From: Pelagibacteraceae bacterium
GTDB taxonomy: Bacteria > Pseudomonadota > Alphaproteobacteria > HIMB59 > GCA-002718135
DNA length: 64,000 nucleotides
Assembly: GCA_002717485.1 (NCBI GenBank)
Contig: PBDW01000008.1
Coordinates: forward strand, 1 to 64,000
Reading direction: 5' to 3'
Below the pieces are notes generated by a model that ran no database searches, was not told where the DNA came from, and saw only the letters and a list, made by a program, of their open reading frames with translations. Shown in pieces: positions 42,085 through 51,844 of this stretch. The translations under genes and the position numbers were made by a program. Positions within the stretch are counted from its first letter, which is position 1. Each line of letters begins with the position of its first letter.

Positions 42085-43472
42085 GAATATCGTTTGTTTT
42101 TTTATTTTTCTTTACTTTTTTTAAGATTTTATCAATTTATTTTTCAAAAATTGGATTAAGTGGGGACGAGGCTCAATATTGGATATGGTCTCAAAACTTA
42201 CAATCAGGCTATTTTTCTAAACCTCCACTGCTTCCTTTTATAATTTATTTTTTTACAAATCTTTTTGGAGATACTGCGGCTGCAATAAAAATATCCTCGG
42301 TAAGCATTTATATAGCAACCTCAGTTAACATATACTTAATTGCCAACAACTTATTTAATAGGAGAATTGCTTATTATTGCGCAATTGCCTTCTACCTTCT
42401 TCCGGGAGTTTCCTTTTCGTCTTTTTTAGTTAGCACAGATGTGCCGTTGTTGTTTTTTTGGTCCTTGTCAATATATTTATTGCTAAAACAAATCTCTAAA
42501 CCCTCATATTTACTTTCAATAATATTTGGGATTGTTTTGGCTATGGGGTTTTTATCAAAATATGCTATGATTTATTTTTTTATTTGTACCCTGATATATG
42601 TATTTTTTGACCAGCGGGCCAGGGATTATTTTAAAAACAATATATTTAAAAATTTAATTGGACTATTTTTTTTCTTTATTACAATTCTTCCAAATATTTT
42701 TTGGAACACAAACAACAACTGGTTAACATTACGACACACCGCTGATAATGCCTCCTTGGGGAATGTTAGTTTAAGTTTTATAAATTTTTTTGAATTTTTC
42801 ATTGCGCAAATTTTTATAATAGGCCCAGTTTTAGCCATAACGGGATTTTATTATGGAAAAAAAATTTTAACAAAAAACACAAGCAATGTTTTTTTAATTT
42901 GTTACAGCGCTCCAATATTGCTTATTGTTGGGGCTGAAAGCCTTATGGTAAGGGCGCACGGAAATTGGGCTGCTGTATCTTATGTTTGTTTGTCCATACT
43001 TATTGTGGCAAATATATTTAAATCTAATGATCGGTCAGTGGTCATTAATAATTTTATTAATCTTTTTTTTGGACTAACATTTTTCTTATTAATTTTATTT
43101 GGCAATAACTTAAAAATTTTTGACCGTCTTGGGGGGTATGAAAATTTTTCCAAAACAATTAATGTTTACGCTAATGATGAAAAAATCAATAATATCGTGA
43201 TTGAAGAAAGATTGCTTTTTTCATTGGTTAAATATAACTTAAGAGAATATGATTTGGACTTCTATTGCCCAAAGTCTCCAACCGAGGACATAGGCCACCA
43301 TTTCCAAATTGATAATCCCTTGTTAAAAAACTTTAATAATAACTTTTTATATATTGGTGATATTAATCGTATTTCATATTTAGAAAATCCTAGCAGGGTA
43401 TTTTTGTTAAATGAATATTCGATAAATTCCAAGGCGCGGGATGTTAAAATACATAAAGTCATATTTGATTGA
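42069..43472 (+). CDS. Glycosyltransferase family 39 / ArnT-like membrane protein
   Basis: GLSGDEAQYWIWSQNLQSGYFSKPPLLPF, multi-TM. Confidence 0.85.
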   Translation: MEKSIRISFVFLFFFTFFKILSIYFSKIGLSGDEAQYWIWSQNLQSGYFSKPPLLPFIIYFFTNLFGDTAAAIKISSVSIYIATSVNIYLIANNLFNRRIAYYCAIAFYLLPGVSFSSFLVSTDVPLLFFWSLSIYLLLKQISKPSYLLSIIFGIVLAMGFLSKYAMIYFFICTLIYVFFDQRARDYFKNNIFKNLIGLFFFFITILPNIFWNTNNNWLTLRHTADNASLGNVSLSFINFFEFFIAQIFIIGPVLAITGFYYGKKILTKNTSNVFLICYSAPILLIVGAESLMVRAHGNWAAVSYVCLSILIVANIFKSNDRSVVINNFINLFFGLTFFLLILFGNNLKIFDRLGGYENFSKTINVYANDEKINNIVIEERLLFSLVKYNLREYDLDFYCPKSPTEDIGHHFQIDNPLLKNFNNNFLYIGDINRISYLENPSRVFLLNEYSINSKARDVKIHKVIFD

Positions 43473-44205
43473 TAAAAAGATATATTTTATTTTTGTGGTT
43501 GTTTTTTTTACAAAAAATTTATATGCAGAAAATATTATTGCCAGATATGAAGTAACTTGGAACAATGTTAGTCTTGGGAACATAACCTGGTGGTACAAAA
43601 TTGTAGATTCAAATTATGAATTTTTAATAAAAACCGAAGATGCCGGCTTTTTATCTAAGGTTTATAAATTCAGCGGAGAAAACATATCTCGCGGAATATT
43701 TAAAAATAATAGATTCTATTCGAAAGAATACTATCATACGTGGAAGACTAAAAAAAAGAATAAGCTTATAAAAATATTTTTTGATAAAAATTATGTTAAG
43801 ACATTAGAAATGGTTCCACGACAAACAAATACTCCTTCTTTAGATTTTTATAGCATTGATGGCGTCACAGACCCGGTAGCAGCAGCGCTAGAACTAATTA
43901 TAAACGATAAAAAACAAACAGTTAAAAATGTCTTTGATGGCAGAAGAATCTTTGACATAACAACGTTGGGTGGAGAACAAGCAAACGATAGTCAGAACCC
44001 AGAATTTTCACAATTAAAAAAATATGAACTAAAAATAACAAACTATAGAAACATTTGGAAGGATCACAACAAAACCGAGTTAAAAAAAATTGAGGTTATT
44101 ACGGGTGTTTTAAAGAATAGTTTTAGAATACCGGTTTCATTTAAAATAAAAAATTCAGGTTTAGTATTTACAGTTAGTTATCTAGATCATAAAATATATA
44201 AATAA
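43441..44205 (+). CDS. DUF3108 domain-containing protein
   Basis: ARYEVTWNNVSLGNITW..., PSLDFYSIDGVTDPVAAALELI, VFDGRRIFDIT. Confidence 0.75.
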   Translation: MLKYIKSYLIDKKIYFIFVVVFFTKNLYAENIIARYEVTWNNVSLGNITWWYKIVDSNYEFLIKTEDAGFLSKVYKFSGENISRGIFKNNRFYSKEYYHTWKTKKKNKLIKIFFDKNYVKTLEMVPRQTNTPSLDFYSIDGVTDPVAAALELIINDKKQTVKNVFDGRRIFDITTLGGEQANDSQNPEFSQLKKYELKITNYRNIWKDHNKTELKKIEVITGVLKNSFRIPVSFKIKNSGLVFTVSYLDHKIYK

Positions 44206-44206
44206 T

Positions 44207-44767
44207 TTATTTCTTTCTCAAATAAACATAAAAAGAGCCTGCTCCACCATGGGCCTGATGTGCTTCAGAAAAATATAAAATCTTTTCTTGATTATATGTT
44301 TTCAATGCCCAGGAATAGATGTTGGATCTAATTTTTCCAAAATATAACCTGTCATCATTAGTATTTTTATTTTTGTTATAAAGTTTTTTTCCAGTAATAA
44401 ATAAAAGGCACCTAAGGCCGGAGTTAAAGGATTCTTCCAAACGATTCTTAAAAACATCTTCTGCTTCTAACAGACTTAGGCCGTGAAGATCAATTTTCTT
44501 GTCAATTCTTACTTTTCCTCTTTTTAATTTTCTATAAAATGAAGATTTATCATTTATAATATTTTTTGATTCATGTTTTTTTTGTTTTTTTTCATCGCTA
44601 TCAGGGTTGTTTTTTGAAAAATCTTTTGGTTGCAGTGTCGGTGGTGGTGCTGATAACTTGGTTTTAGTGATAATTTTTTTTGGAAGTGCTTTTTTATCCT
44701 TTAATTTTTTTCTTATAGGACTAACATCGCTCAAAACAGTTTCAAAAAAATCCTTTTTTTTATTCAT
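44207..44767 (-). CDS. Smr/MutS2-like domain protein
   Basis: KIDLHGLSLLEAEDVF, LLFITGKK, HGGAGSFYVYLRK. Confidence 0.87.
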   Translation of the reverse strand: MNKKKDFFETVLSDVSPIRKKLKDKKALPKKIITKTKLSAPPPTLQPKDFSKNNPDSDEKKQKKHESKNIINDKSSFYRKLKRGKVRIDKKIDLHGLSLLEAEDVFKNRLEESFNSGLRCLLFITGKKLYNKNKNTNDDRLYFGKIRSNIYSWALKTYNQEKILYFSEAHQAHGGAGSFYVYLRKK

Positions 44768-45200
44768 TTTTTCTAACCATAATTACTGCAAGTTTTTTAG
44801 CTCTTGCTGGAGTTTGGTTGTGCCACTTTGAATTTAACATTTCAAAAGAAGCTTTAGTAAAATCATTTTTTTTAACTGCATTGATCATTTTTTTAAAGCC
44901 TAAAAACCTTTTCTTGCCGAGTTGAAAAATCATTTCAATCAAGACTCCGGATATCTCGCTTGGGAGCCTTTGGTTTGAAAATATATCTTTATAGTTTTCT
45001 ATTGCGACATTTAGATCTTTTTTAAATATATCATTAAGAAATTTTTTTGTATATTTTTTGTTTTCTTGGAAAGTTTCATTTTTTTTTATTAAATGTCCAT
45101 AACCTATGGTTTTATTACCGAGCTGGTCTAGATATATAGTGTTTGAAAAACCTTCGTGCTTTTTAATTCTTTCAGATATTTTTTTTTTATTTATTGGCAA
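44760..45200 (-). CDS. T4-type lysozyme (GH24)
   Basis: Catalytic E-x8-D-x5-T triad in HEGFSNTIYLDQLGNKTIGYGHL; C-terminal SKWHNQTPARAKKL resembling T4 lysozyme SRWYNQTPNRAKRV; no signal peptide seen. Confidence 0.85.
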   Translation of the reverse strand: MPINKKKISERIKKHEGFSNTIYLDQLGNKTIGYGHLIKKNETFQENKKYTKKFLNDIFKKDLNVAIENYKDIFSNQRLPSEISGVLIEMIFQLGKKRFLGFKKMINAVKKNDFTKASFEMLNSKWHNQTPARAKKLAVIMVRKNE

Positions 45201-45206
45201 TCTATT

Positions 45207-45803
45207 CTAAGTTGATGATAAAAGCCAGTTTGGGTTTGGGTTTGAAATGTCTTTTTCAAAAGTCCAAACATCCTTTTTTGTAATCTGATTTTCACCCAAA
45301 TTATCGATTTGCTTGCTAGAATAAACTATTGTTATGAAAATTTTTTTTCCTTCCAGCCAAACCCTCTCTATCAGTTCAATTTCTAATTGAACAATCTTCA
45401 TTGCTTCTGTTGTGGTTTTAGAATCAATTGCTTCGCAAAAACTTTTATAAACGTCTTTTGTTAAAAGTTTTTTTAAGCCGTCTTTGTTCTTTTCGTTAAA
45501 TAATTCAATAATTCGTTCGAATGCTGTTTTTGCGCCGTTTAAAAATTTAACGTGTTCAAAGCCTCGAATGTTTTCATAGGCTTTTTCTAATTCTGTATAC
45601 TTGTTTTCAAGTTTGGGTATTTCTTGATTTTGGACCTCTTCTTCAAAACTCTTTCTTCCAATCTCCCTAATTCCACCCTCAATATTCGGTTTTTTCTCAA
45701 ACCCCGTTCTGGTGCCTAAAATTCCTCTTAATTTATAAAAAAGGAATGCTGCTACTGCTCCTAAAATCAATATATCTAAAAGGTGTAAGTCTCCGTAAAA
45801 CAT
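45207..45803 (-). CDS. Tim44-like domain protein
   Basis: N-terminal TM DILILGAVAAFLFYKLRGILGTRTGFEKKP; FLNGAKTAFERIIELFNEKNKDGLKKLL. Confidence 0.88.
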   Translation of the reverse strand: MFYGDLHLLDILILGAVAAFLFYKLRGILGTRTGFEKKPNIEGGIREIGRKSFEEEVQNQEIPKLENKYTELEKAYENIRGFEHVKFLNGAKTAFERIIELFNEKNKDGLKKLLTKDVYKSFCEAIDSKTTTEAMKIVQLEIELIERVWLEGKKIFITIVYSSKQIDNLGENQITKKDVWTFEKDISNPNPNWLLSST

Positions 45804-45858
45804 TATAAGTTATATTTAGACTTTCTTTAACAAATTACAATCTATATTTAAATTTTTG

Positions 45859-46554
45859 TTATTTGTTTGCTTCCCATAGTGGGTTTTTAATATTTTTTAG
45901 CATTTTTTTATGCGTATCTATTTCTTCTGGTTTGATGTCAATTTTTTCAATCTCTCTTGTTTTGTTGTGTGCTGTTTTGTTGTCTTTGTATTGATCTAAG
46001 GGGCTTGAGGATGAAAAAACTAAATCCGCCTGCCTTCCTCCACGAAGCTCAATATAAACTCCCGCCAACAGGTTGCAATCAAGGAGCGCGCCGTGGATTT
46101 TTCTTTTTGAAATATCAATTTCATATCTTTTACAAAGTGCGTTTAAGTTTACTGGCCCACCTCCTAAAACTTTTTTTGCCAATACGACGGTATCAACAAC
46201 TTCGTTTTTTATTGGATTGAGCAAGCACATTTTTAGCTCGTTATTAATAAAAGATAAATCAAAAGAGGCATTGTGTATTATTAAAACATCGTCTTTTATA
46301 AACTTGATAAAATCTTTTGCTATATCTTTAAATGGTGGTTGGGTTTTTAAAAAACTGTTTGTAAGACCGTGAATTTTTATCGCGTCTTCTCCAACTATTT
46401 TATCTTCGGGTTTTATGTAGGTTTGAAAACTTTTCCCTGTCGGGACACAATCAATTAGTTCAAGGCATGCTATTTCTATTATTCTATCCCCGCCTTCGAG
46501 GCTCAGCCCCGTTGTCTCTGTATCTAAAATAATTTCTCTTTTTTTATTGATCAT
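45859..46554 (-). CDS. dnaQ: DNA polymerase III epsilon subunit
   Basis: EIILDTETTGLS..GDRIIEIACLELI, HNASFDLSFIN, KIHGALLDCNLLAGVY. Confidence 0.94.
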   Translation of the reverse strand: MINKKREIILDTETTGLSLEGGDRIIEIACLELIDCVPTGKSFQTYIKPEDKIVGEDAIKIHGLTNSFLKTQPPFKDIAKDFIKFIKDDVLIIHNASFDLSFINNELKMCLLNPIKNEVVDTVVLAKKVLGGGPVNLNALCKRYEIDISKRKIHGALLDCNLLAGVYIELRGGRQADLVFSSSSPLDQYKDNKTAHNKTREIEKIDIKPEEIDTHKKMLKNIKNPLWEANK

Positions 46555-47164
46555 TCTTTTTTATTATATCTAGATTAAAACTTAATATGATTCTTTCTTT
46601 ATCCGACATATTTGGTTGAACATAGTGGGTTAGGTAACTTGGAAACATCACTAAAAGCCCTTCTTTAGGTTCTATTGAAACGTTTCCCTGATTCCAATCT
46701 CCTACCTTAGTGTACTTGTGTTTTTTTACAACCGCCCCCGGCCGAGGATCGTCAAAAACTATATTTCCACAATCTTTTCCTATTTGAACGTAGTATGCAG
46801 AACTTATAAGACTGTTTGCGTGAATGTGTCCGGCGTTTGATGCAAATTTTTTGTTTATAATAGACCAGCAACTGCTTACCTTTATCTCAAAACCGCTAAG
46901 GTCCCATCTCATATCGTCAGAGACTTCTTTTATCATTGGCGAAATATTATAAAAAAAATTTTTTATGACTTCATTTTTTAAGTCAAGGTCTGGACTGTGC
47001 CACCCGAGTTGATTTGATTTGCTAAGCCCTTGTGGGTTTTCTTTTTTTATAACATTTATATATTCAAGAATATTCTTATTTATAGATTCAGCGTTATCGA
47101 CCTCGCCAATCCAAATTGGTGTTGAAAACTTGCTTAAGACATCTGTTTTTCTTGTTCCGCTCAT
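46544..47164 (-). CDS. TIGR02466-type putative 2OG-Fe(II) oxygenase (copy 2)
   Basis: Same motif set as 17891-18502 (LSKSNQLGWHS, WSIINKK, HIHANS, LISSAYYV, LLVMFPSYLTH, ERIILSFNLD). Confidence 0.82.
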   Translation of the reverse strand: MSGTRKTDVLSKFSTPIWIGEVDNAESINKNILEYINVIKKENPQGLSKSNQLGWHSPDLDLKNEVIKNFFYNISPMIKEVSDDMRWDLSGFEIKVSSCWSIINKKFASNAGHIHANSLISSAYYVQIGKDCGNIVFDDPRPGAVVKKHKYTKVGDWNQGNVSIEPKEGLLVMFPSYLTHYVQPNMSDKERIILSFNLDIIKKNDQ

Positions 47165-47793
47165 TATGGCTTGTGTTGCTTTAAAATCTTACCTATAATT
47201 TGTTTTAACTCTTTCTTGCTATACCATTTTCCCAGGTAAGTATGCACAACAAAATTTGATAATTTTCTCTTTTTCGCCTCAGGCATTTGTCTTTGTATGA
47301 TTTTATTTAATCTATCTTTGTTCATGTTGGGCCTTTTCATAACCCTTTTTGTTCTTATTTTTTTTGGGGCAAATGCTAGAATTGTATAGTCACAAATTTT
47401 ATTCAATTTTTTTTCAAATAAAAGAGGGGTGTCAAGAACAACCAGTTTTTTTTTCATATTTTTGTTTTTTTTAATAAATTTCATCCTAGCTGTGTTAAGT
47501 TTTTTGTATATTGTTAGCTCTAGAAGTTTAAGTTTTTTTGGGCTGCTAAACACTATTTGACCAAGAACCTTCTTGTTGATTTTATTTTTTTTTATACTCA
47601 AACCATTTTTATCAATTTTCTTAATTATTCTAATGAGGGATGGATCTTTTTTTATATAAATTTTTTTAACTTCAAGATCAGAATCAAAAACTGGAAAGTT
47701 CATTTTTTTTAAATGGTTTGATATGGTTGTTTTTCCCGAACCTATTCCCCCGGTTAGACCTATTATGATCATTTGATTATTTTTTTTAGACAC
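47164..47793 (-). CDS. coaE: Dephospho-CoA kinase
   Basis: IIGLTGGIGSGKTTISNHL, PVFDSDLEV, VLDTPLLFEKKLN. Confidence 0.93.
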   Translation of the reverse strand: MSKKNNQMIIIGLTGGIGSGKTTISNHLKKMNFPVFDSDLEVKKIYIKKDPSLIRIIKKIDKNGLSIKKNKINKKVLGQIVFSSPKKLKLLELTIYKKLNTARMKFIKKNKNMKKKLVVLDTPLLFEKKLNKICDYTILAFAPKKIRTKRVMKRPNMNKDRLNKIIQRQMPEAKKRKLSNFVVHTYLGKWYSKKELKQIIGKILKQHKP

Positions 47794-48590
47794 TTGTTTT
47801 TGATTAGTTTGTTAATTTTTGGACTAAAACCAAACCATTGTTTAAAGGAAGGAACCGCTTGTAAAAGCAACATGTCAACCCCATAAAGTGTTTTAAGTTT
47901 TAATTTTTCAGCTTTTTTTAAAAGTTTTGTTTGGTGGGGGATGTAGTTTATGTCAGATACTAAAACCGTCCTTTTTGTATTGTTCAGGTTTATTAGTTGT
48001 TCAATTTTTGAGTTTGCGGGCGTGGTGTTTACCAAAAGGTCTGTTTTTGGAATAAGACTGTTTATTTTTTTCAAGCTCATGCCTGTTATTTTTTTATCAT
48101 ACTCAGAAATCTTTTTTATTTTTTTTTCATTTCTCACTAAAACAATAATTTTTTTAAATCCAAATTTTTTTAATGCGTATATTACTGCTTTTGCCGAGCC
48201 GCCGAACCCTAAAATCAGTGCATAATTTTTTTTTATTTTGTTTTTTTTATTTTGTTTTTTGATCAGGTTTAAATAACCCAACCAATCTGTGTTTGTGCCG
48301 AATGTTTTGTTTTTTTTTATATAAACACAATTTATAGCTCCAATTTTTTTTGACGGCTTGTCTTGAAAATCAACATATTGACTCACATCTTCCTTAAAGG
48401 GTATTGTTATGTTCGCCCCAAAAAAATTTTTTTTATTTATTAGTTTTTTAAAATCCCTTCCAAATGTTTTTTTGTTCATTAATATTTTTTTATAACTATA
48501 CTCAAGCGAATGTGACTTTAACCACACATTAAATATTAAGGGGGAAAGGGAGTGTTTAACGGGGTTTCCTATTATATAAAGATTTTTCAT
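47769..48590 (-). CDS. aroE: Shikimate dehydrogenase
   Basis: YIIGNPVKHSLSPLIFN, GANITIPFKEDV, GAINCVY, TNTDWLGY, GFGGSAKAVIYAL. Confidence 0.93.
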   Translation of the reverse strand: MKNLYIIGNPVKHSLSPLIFNVWLKSHSLEYSYKKILMNKKTFGRDFKKLINKKNFFGANITIPFKEDVSQYVDFQDKPSKKIGAINCVYIKKNKTFGTNTDWLGYLNLIKKQNKKNKIKKNYALILGFGGSAKAVIYALKKFGFKKIIVLVRNEKKIKKISEYDKKITGMSLKKINSLIPKTDLLVNTTPANSKIEQLINLNNTKRTVLVSDINYIPHQTKLLKKAEKLKLKTLYGVDMLLLQAVPSFKQWFGFSPKINKLIKNKCLKKIIK

Positions 48591-49207
48591 TATAAAATAT
48601 CTGGCTCTGTTTTTTTAATAAATTTTATAAAATCTAAAACCGGAAAACCTAACACGTTGTAGAAGTCTCCAGAAATTTTTGAAATAATTAGTGGTCCCAT
48701 TTTTTCTGCCTGATAACATCCTACACTTTTTAATATCTGACTACCACTTTTACTTAAATAAGAATCAACATCTTCGTTTTTGAGGCTTCTTATCCAAACT
48801 TTTGTATTCTTGCCAAACGACCATATAATTTTGTTATTTTTGATAACACAAACACTTGAGTATATGTTGTGACCTTTTCCAGATAGTTTTTTTATTTTGT
48901 TTTTAGCCTCTTTAAGGTTTTTTGCTTTGTTAAAAATTTTATTATTAAGCTCTATCATCGTGTCACACGCAACAACAATATTTTTGGGGTGTTTTTTTGA
49001 AACATCTCTGCATTTAATTTCGGCTAACTTTTTAGTTATATTTTTATAACTCAAACCTTTTTTTTTAAACTTGTTTTTATACTCCCCTTCTTTTATTTTT
49101 GGAGCAACAACACGAAAGGGAATTTTTGTGTTTTTTAAAATTCTTTTTCTAGATTCGCTTTTTGATGCAAGAATGATTTTGTTGTTAGTAATTCTTTTTT
49201 TATTCAC
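48590..49207 (-). CDS. maf: Maf-like nucleotide pyrophosphatase
   Basis: IILASKSESRKRIL, IVVACDTMIEL, GHNIYSSVCVI. Confidence 0.88.
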   Translation of the reverse strand: MNKKRITNNKIILASKSESRKRILKNTKIPFRVVAPKIKEGEYKNKFKKKGLSYKNITKKLAEIKCRDVSKKHPKNIVVACDTMIELNNKIFNKAKNLKEAKNKIKKLSGKGHNIYSSVCVIKNNKIIWSFGKNTKVWIRSLKNEDVDSYLSKSGSQILKSVGCYQAEKMGPLIISKISGDFYNVLGFPVLDFIKFIKKTEPDIL

Positions 49208-49435
49208 GTTATTAGTTTTTTTTATATTTATTATGTTTTTTATATACGTTTATCTTAAATCAATACATTTTTTATTTCGTGTTAGTTGTTTTATAAACAA
49301 GCTGTTTTATTGTTAACAATTATATTTATTAATTATTTATAAACAAATTATTTTTAAAAAAATACCCACTTATCTTGGTGATTAAGGTTTTATTAACCTT
49401 GTTAACTGGATGTGATTATTTTTATTAATTATAAG

Positions 49436-49467
49436 AAAAATTCCTTAAAAAAAGGGGTTTTTTTTTA
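49436..49467. terminator. Possible terminator/attenuator-like hairpin in the maf-rho gap
   Basis: AAAAATTCC-TTAAAAAAA-GGGGTTTTTTTTT: A/T-rich stem with two G.U pairs in RNA followed by a T run. Confidence 0.3.
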
Positions 49468-49527
49468 ATTATACTTATACATAAAACAACTACTACAAAT
49501 ACTTTTATAAATTAATATAATATTATT

Positions 49528-49556
49528 TTGACAATTATAATAAATAATACTATTAG
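49528..49556 (+). promoter_or_regulatory. Candidate sigma70 promoter of rho
   Basis: TTGACA (49528-49533), 17-bp spacer, TATTAG (49551-49556), 36 bp before the rho ATG. Confidence 0.5.
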
Positions 49557-49592
49557 TTTGTTTCCTTCAAATTTTAACAACCTCAATTAAAA

Positions 49593-50855
49593 ATGAACCT
49601 ACAAGACTTAAAATTAAAAAAACCAGAAGAACTATTGGCAGAAGCCGAAAAACTTGAAATCGAGGGTGCTTCATCTTTAAGAAAAAAAGATTTAATGTTT
49701 GCGGTTTTAAAAAAAATGGCAAAAGAAGGTTCTATTATTACAGGGCAAGGTGTTTTGGACAAAATGCAAGACGGTTTTGGTTTTTTAAGATCTCCCGAAT
49801 CAAACTATCTTCCAGGACCAGACGATATTTATGTTAGCCCAAGTCAAATTAAAAAATTTGGTTTAAGAACGGGCGACACCGTAAATGGTGAGATAAGAGC
49901 ACCAAAAGATAGTGAAAGATACTTTGCACTAATAAAACTTGATAAAATTAATCACAGTGAACCTGAAAGTATTAAAAATAGAATAAATTTCGAAGACTTA
50001 ACACCCCTTTATCCAGAAGAAAGATTTAAATTAGAACAAGAAAAACCGACAGCAGATTTAACAGAAAGGATAATAGATATTGTTTCCCCTTTAGGTAAGG
50101 GTCAAAGATCATTAATTGTGGCACAACCTCGAACAGGTAAAACAATTATTATGCAAAAAATTGCAAACGGAATAATAAAAAATCATCCCGAAACAAAACT
50201 TTTAGTTTTACTAATAGATGAGAGACCTGAAGAAGTTACAGATATGCAAAGAACCGTCAAGGGAGAGGTTATAAGCTCAACATTTGATGAACCGGCCTCT
50301 AGACACGTACAGGTTGCTGAGATGGTTATAGAAAAAGCAAAAAGACTTGTCGAATACAAACACGACGTAGTTATTTTATTAGATTCAATTACAAGACTGG
50401 GAAGAGCATATAACACCGTTGTACCTTCAAGCGGAAAGGTTTTAACCGGAGGTGTTGATGCAAACGCACTTCAGCGACCAAAAAGATTTTTTGGTGCTGC
50501 CAGAAATGTTGAAAACGGCGGGTCTTTAACAATAATTGCAACGGCACTGATTGACACAGGAAGCAGAATGGACGAAGTTATCTTTGAAGAGTTTAAAGGA
50601 ACCGGAAATAGTGAAATTAACCTCGACAGAAAACTAAGCGACAAAAGAACCTACCCAGCAATAGACATATCTAAATCTGGAACCAGAAAAGAAGAACTTC
50701 TTTTAGACAAAGACGAACTTGGAAAAATATTTATTTTAAGGAAAATTCTTGCGCCAATGGGAACAACAGAATCTATGGAGTTTTTGTTAGATAAAATGAA
50801 AGGCACAAAAAGCAACGGCGATTTTTTTTCAAGTATGGGAAAAAACAACAACTAA
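49593..50855 (+). CDS. rho: Transcription termination factor Rho
   Basis: [63 protein letters not shown]. Confidence 0.97.
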   Translation: MNLQDLKLKKPEELLAEAEKLEIEGASSLRKKDLMFAVLKKMAKEGSIITGQGVLDKMQDGFGFLRSPESNYLPGPDDIYVSPSQIKKFGLRTGDTVNGEIRAPKDSERYFALIKLDKINHSEPESIKNRINFEDLTPLYPEERFKLEQEKPTADLTERIIDIVSPLGKGQRSLIVAQPRTGKTIIMQKIANGIIKNHPETKLLVLLIDERPEEVTDMQRTVKGEVISSTFDEPASRHVQVAEMVIEKAKRLVEYKHDVVILLDSITRLGRAYNTVVPSSGKVLTGGVDANALQRPKRFFGAARNVENGGSLTIIATALIDTGSRMDEVIFEEFKGTGNSEINLDRKLSDKRTYPAIDISKSGTRKEELLLDKDELGKIFILRKILAPMGTTESMEFLLDKMKGTKSNGDFFSSMGKNNN

Positions 50856-51844
50856 GGAATTAAAATTAAAGAACCGGTTGTTTTTCTAGACTGAAGATCT
50901 TTGTGTGCTGTGGCTGCATCTTTTAATTTATATCTTTTACCAACCCCGACACTAATCTTATTTTTTTTTATCATTTCAAAAACAGCACCAGAACTTAATT
51001 CCAACTCTTTTTTTGTTTTGTTGTAAACAAGAAGGCTTGGTCTTGTGTAATAAAGGTTTTTTGGCGCAAAACTTTTATGCAAACTTACATCAGGTATCAT
51101 ACCTGAAGACTGACCAAACGAAACAAACAAACCCCTAGAACCAAGGCAATCTATGGTTGTTTGGAATGTGTTTTTTCCCACCCCATCATAACCAACACTA
51201 ACGCCGGCACCACTTGTTTTATCCATAACAATTTTTGCCACATCTTCTTTGTTGTAGTTTACAACAACCTCACAACCAGAATTTCTAACCAAAGCAACCT
51301 TTTCATCACTACCGACCGTGCCTATCATTTTTGCACCAATAGCCGAAGCCCATTGGCACGCTAGAAGCCCAACACCGCCGGCAGCTGCGTGAAACAAAAA
51401 CAGTTCACCTTTTTTTATTTTATATGTTCTGTTAAAAAGATACTCAACAGTCATTCCTTTTAAAAGGATCGATGCGGCACTTTCATCATCAATAAAATCA
51501 GGAATTTTTATAGTTTTATCAGATGGAAAATCACGTTCTTCACAATAGGCGCCAATGGGCCCAGAAGCATAACCAACCCTGTCACCAGTCTTAAAATCAT
51601 CCACCCCAGATCCAACAGCAATAACCCTGCCAACAGCTTCCAAGCCTAAAAAACAAGGCAGTTCAACGGGGTATATGCCCGATCTATGATAGGTATCTAT
51701 ATAATTAACACCAATTGCAGTGTGTTTTATCCTAACCTCACCACTACCTGGCCCCCCATCCTTAAGGGGAACATTTTCCCAAACCATCGATTCAAAGCCT
51801 CCGGTTTTATTAACCCTAACACCCCCCGTCACAACAACCCCCAC
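50852..51844 (-). CDS. Quinone oxidoreductase (zinc-free MDR family)
   Basis: [56 protein letters not shown]. Confidence 0.92.
   Translation of the reverse strand: MGVVVTGGVRVNKTGGFESMVWENVPLKDGGPGSGEVRIKHTAIGVNYIDTYHRSGIYPVELPCFLGLEAVGRVIAVGSGVDDFKTGDRVGYASGPIGAYCEERDFPSDKTIKIPDFIDDESAASILLKGMTVEYLFNRTYKIKKGELFLFHAAAGGVGLLACQWASAIGAKMIGTVGSDEKVALVRNSGCEVVVNYNKEDVAKIVMDKTSGAGVSVGYDGVGKNTFQTTIDCLGSRGLFVSFGQSSGMIPDVSLHKSFAPKNLYYTRPSLLVYNKTKKELELSSGAVFEMIKKNKISVGVGKRYKLKDAATAHKDLQSRKTTGSLILIP

Larger units (their letters stand above)
49208..49592. other. Longest non-coding gap of the window; candidate origin of replication / rho control region
   Basis: Very AT-rich gap between maf and rho in an origin-proximal-type gene order; contains two TTATAAACA (49291, 49337), an AAGGTT/AACCTT inverted repeat overlapping TTAA-N7-TTAA (49382-49400), and parAB/parS nearby. 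Confidence 0.35.

Noticed and set aside
45957-46372. Plus-strand ORFs opposite dnaQ
   Set aside because: Overlap the well-supported dnaQ gene on the other strand; no recognizable domain
49231-49260. dif-like XerD half-site (TTATCTTAAAT) near the start of maf
   Set aside because: Only one arm resembles dif; the XerC arm (ATGTTTTTTAT) does not match, so chance in AT-rich DNA is more likely
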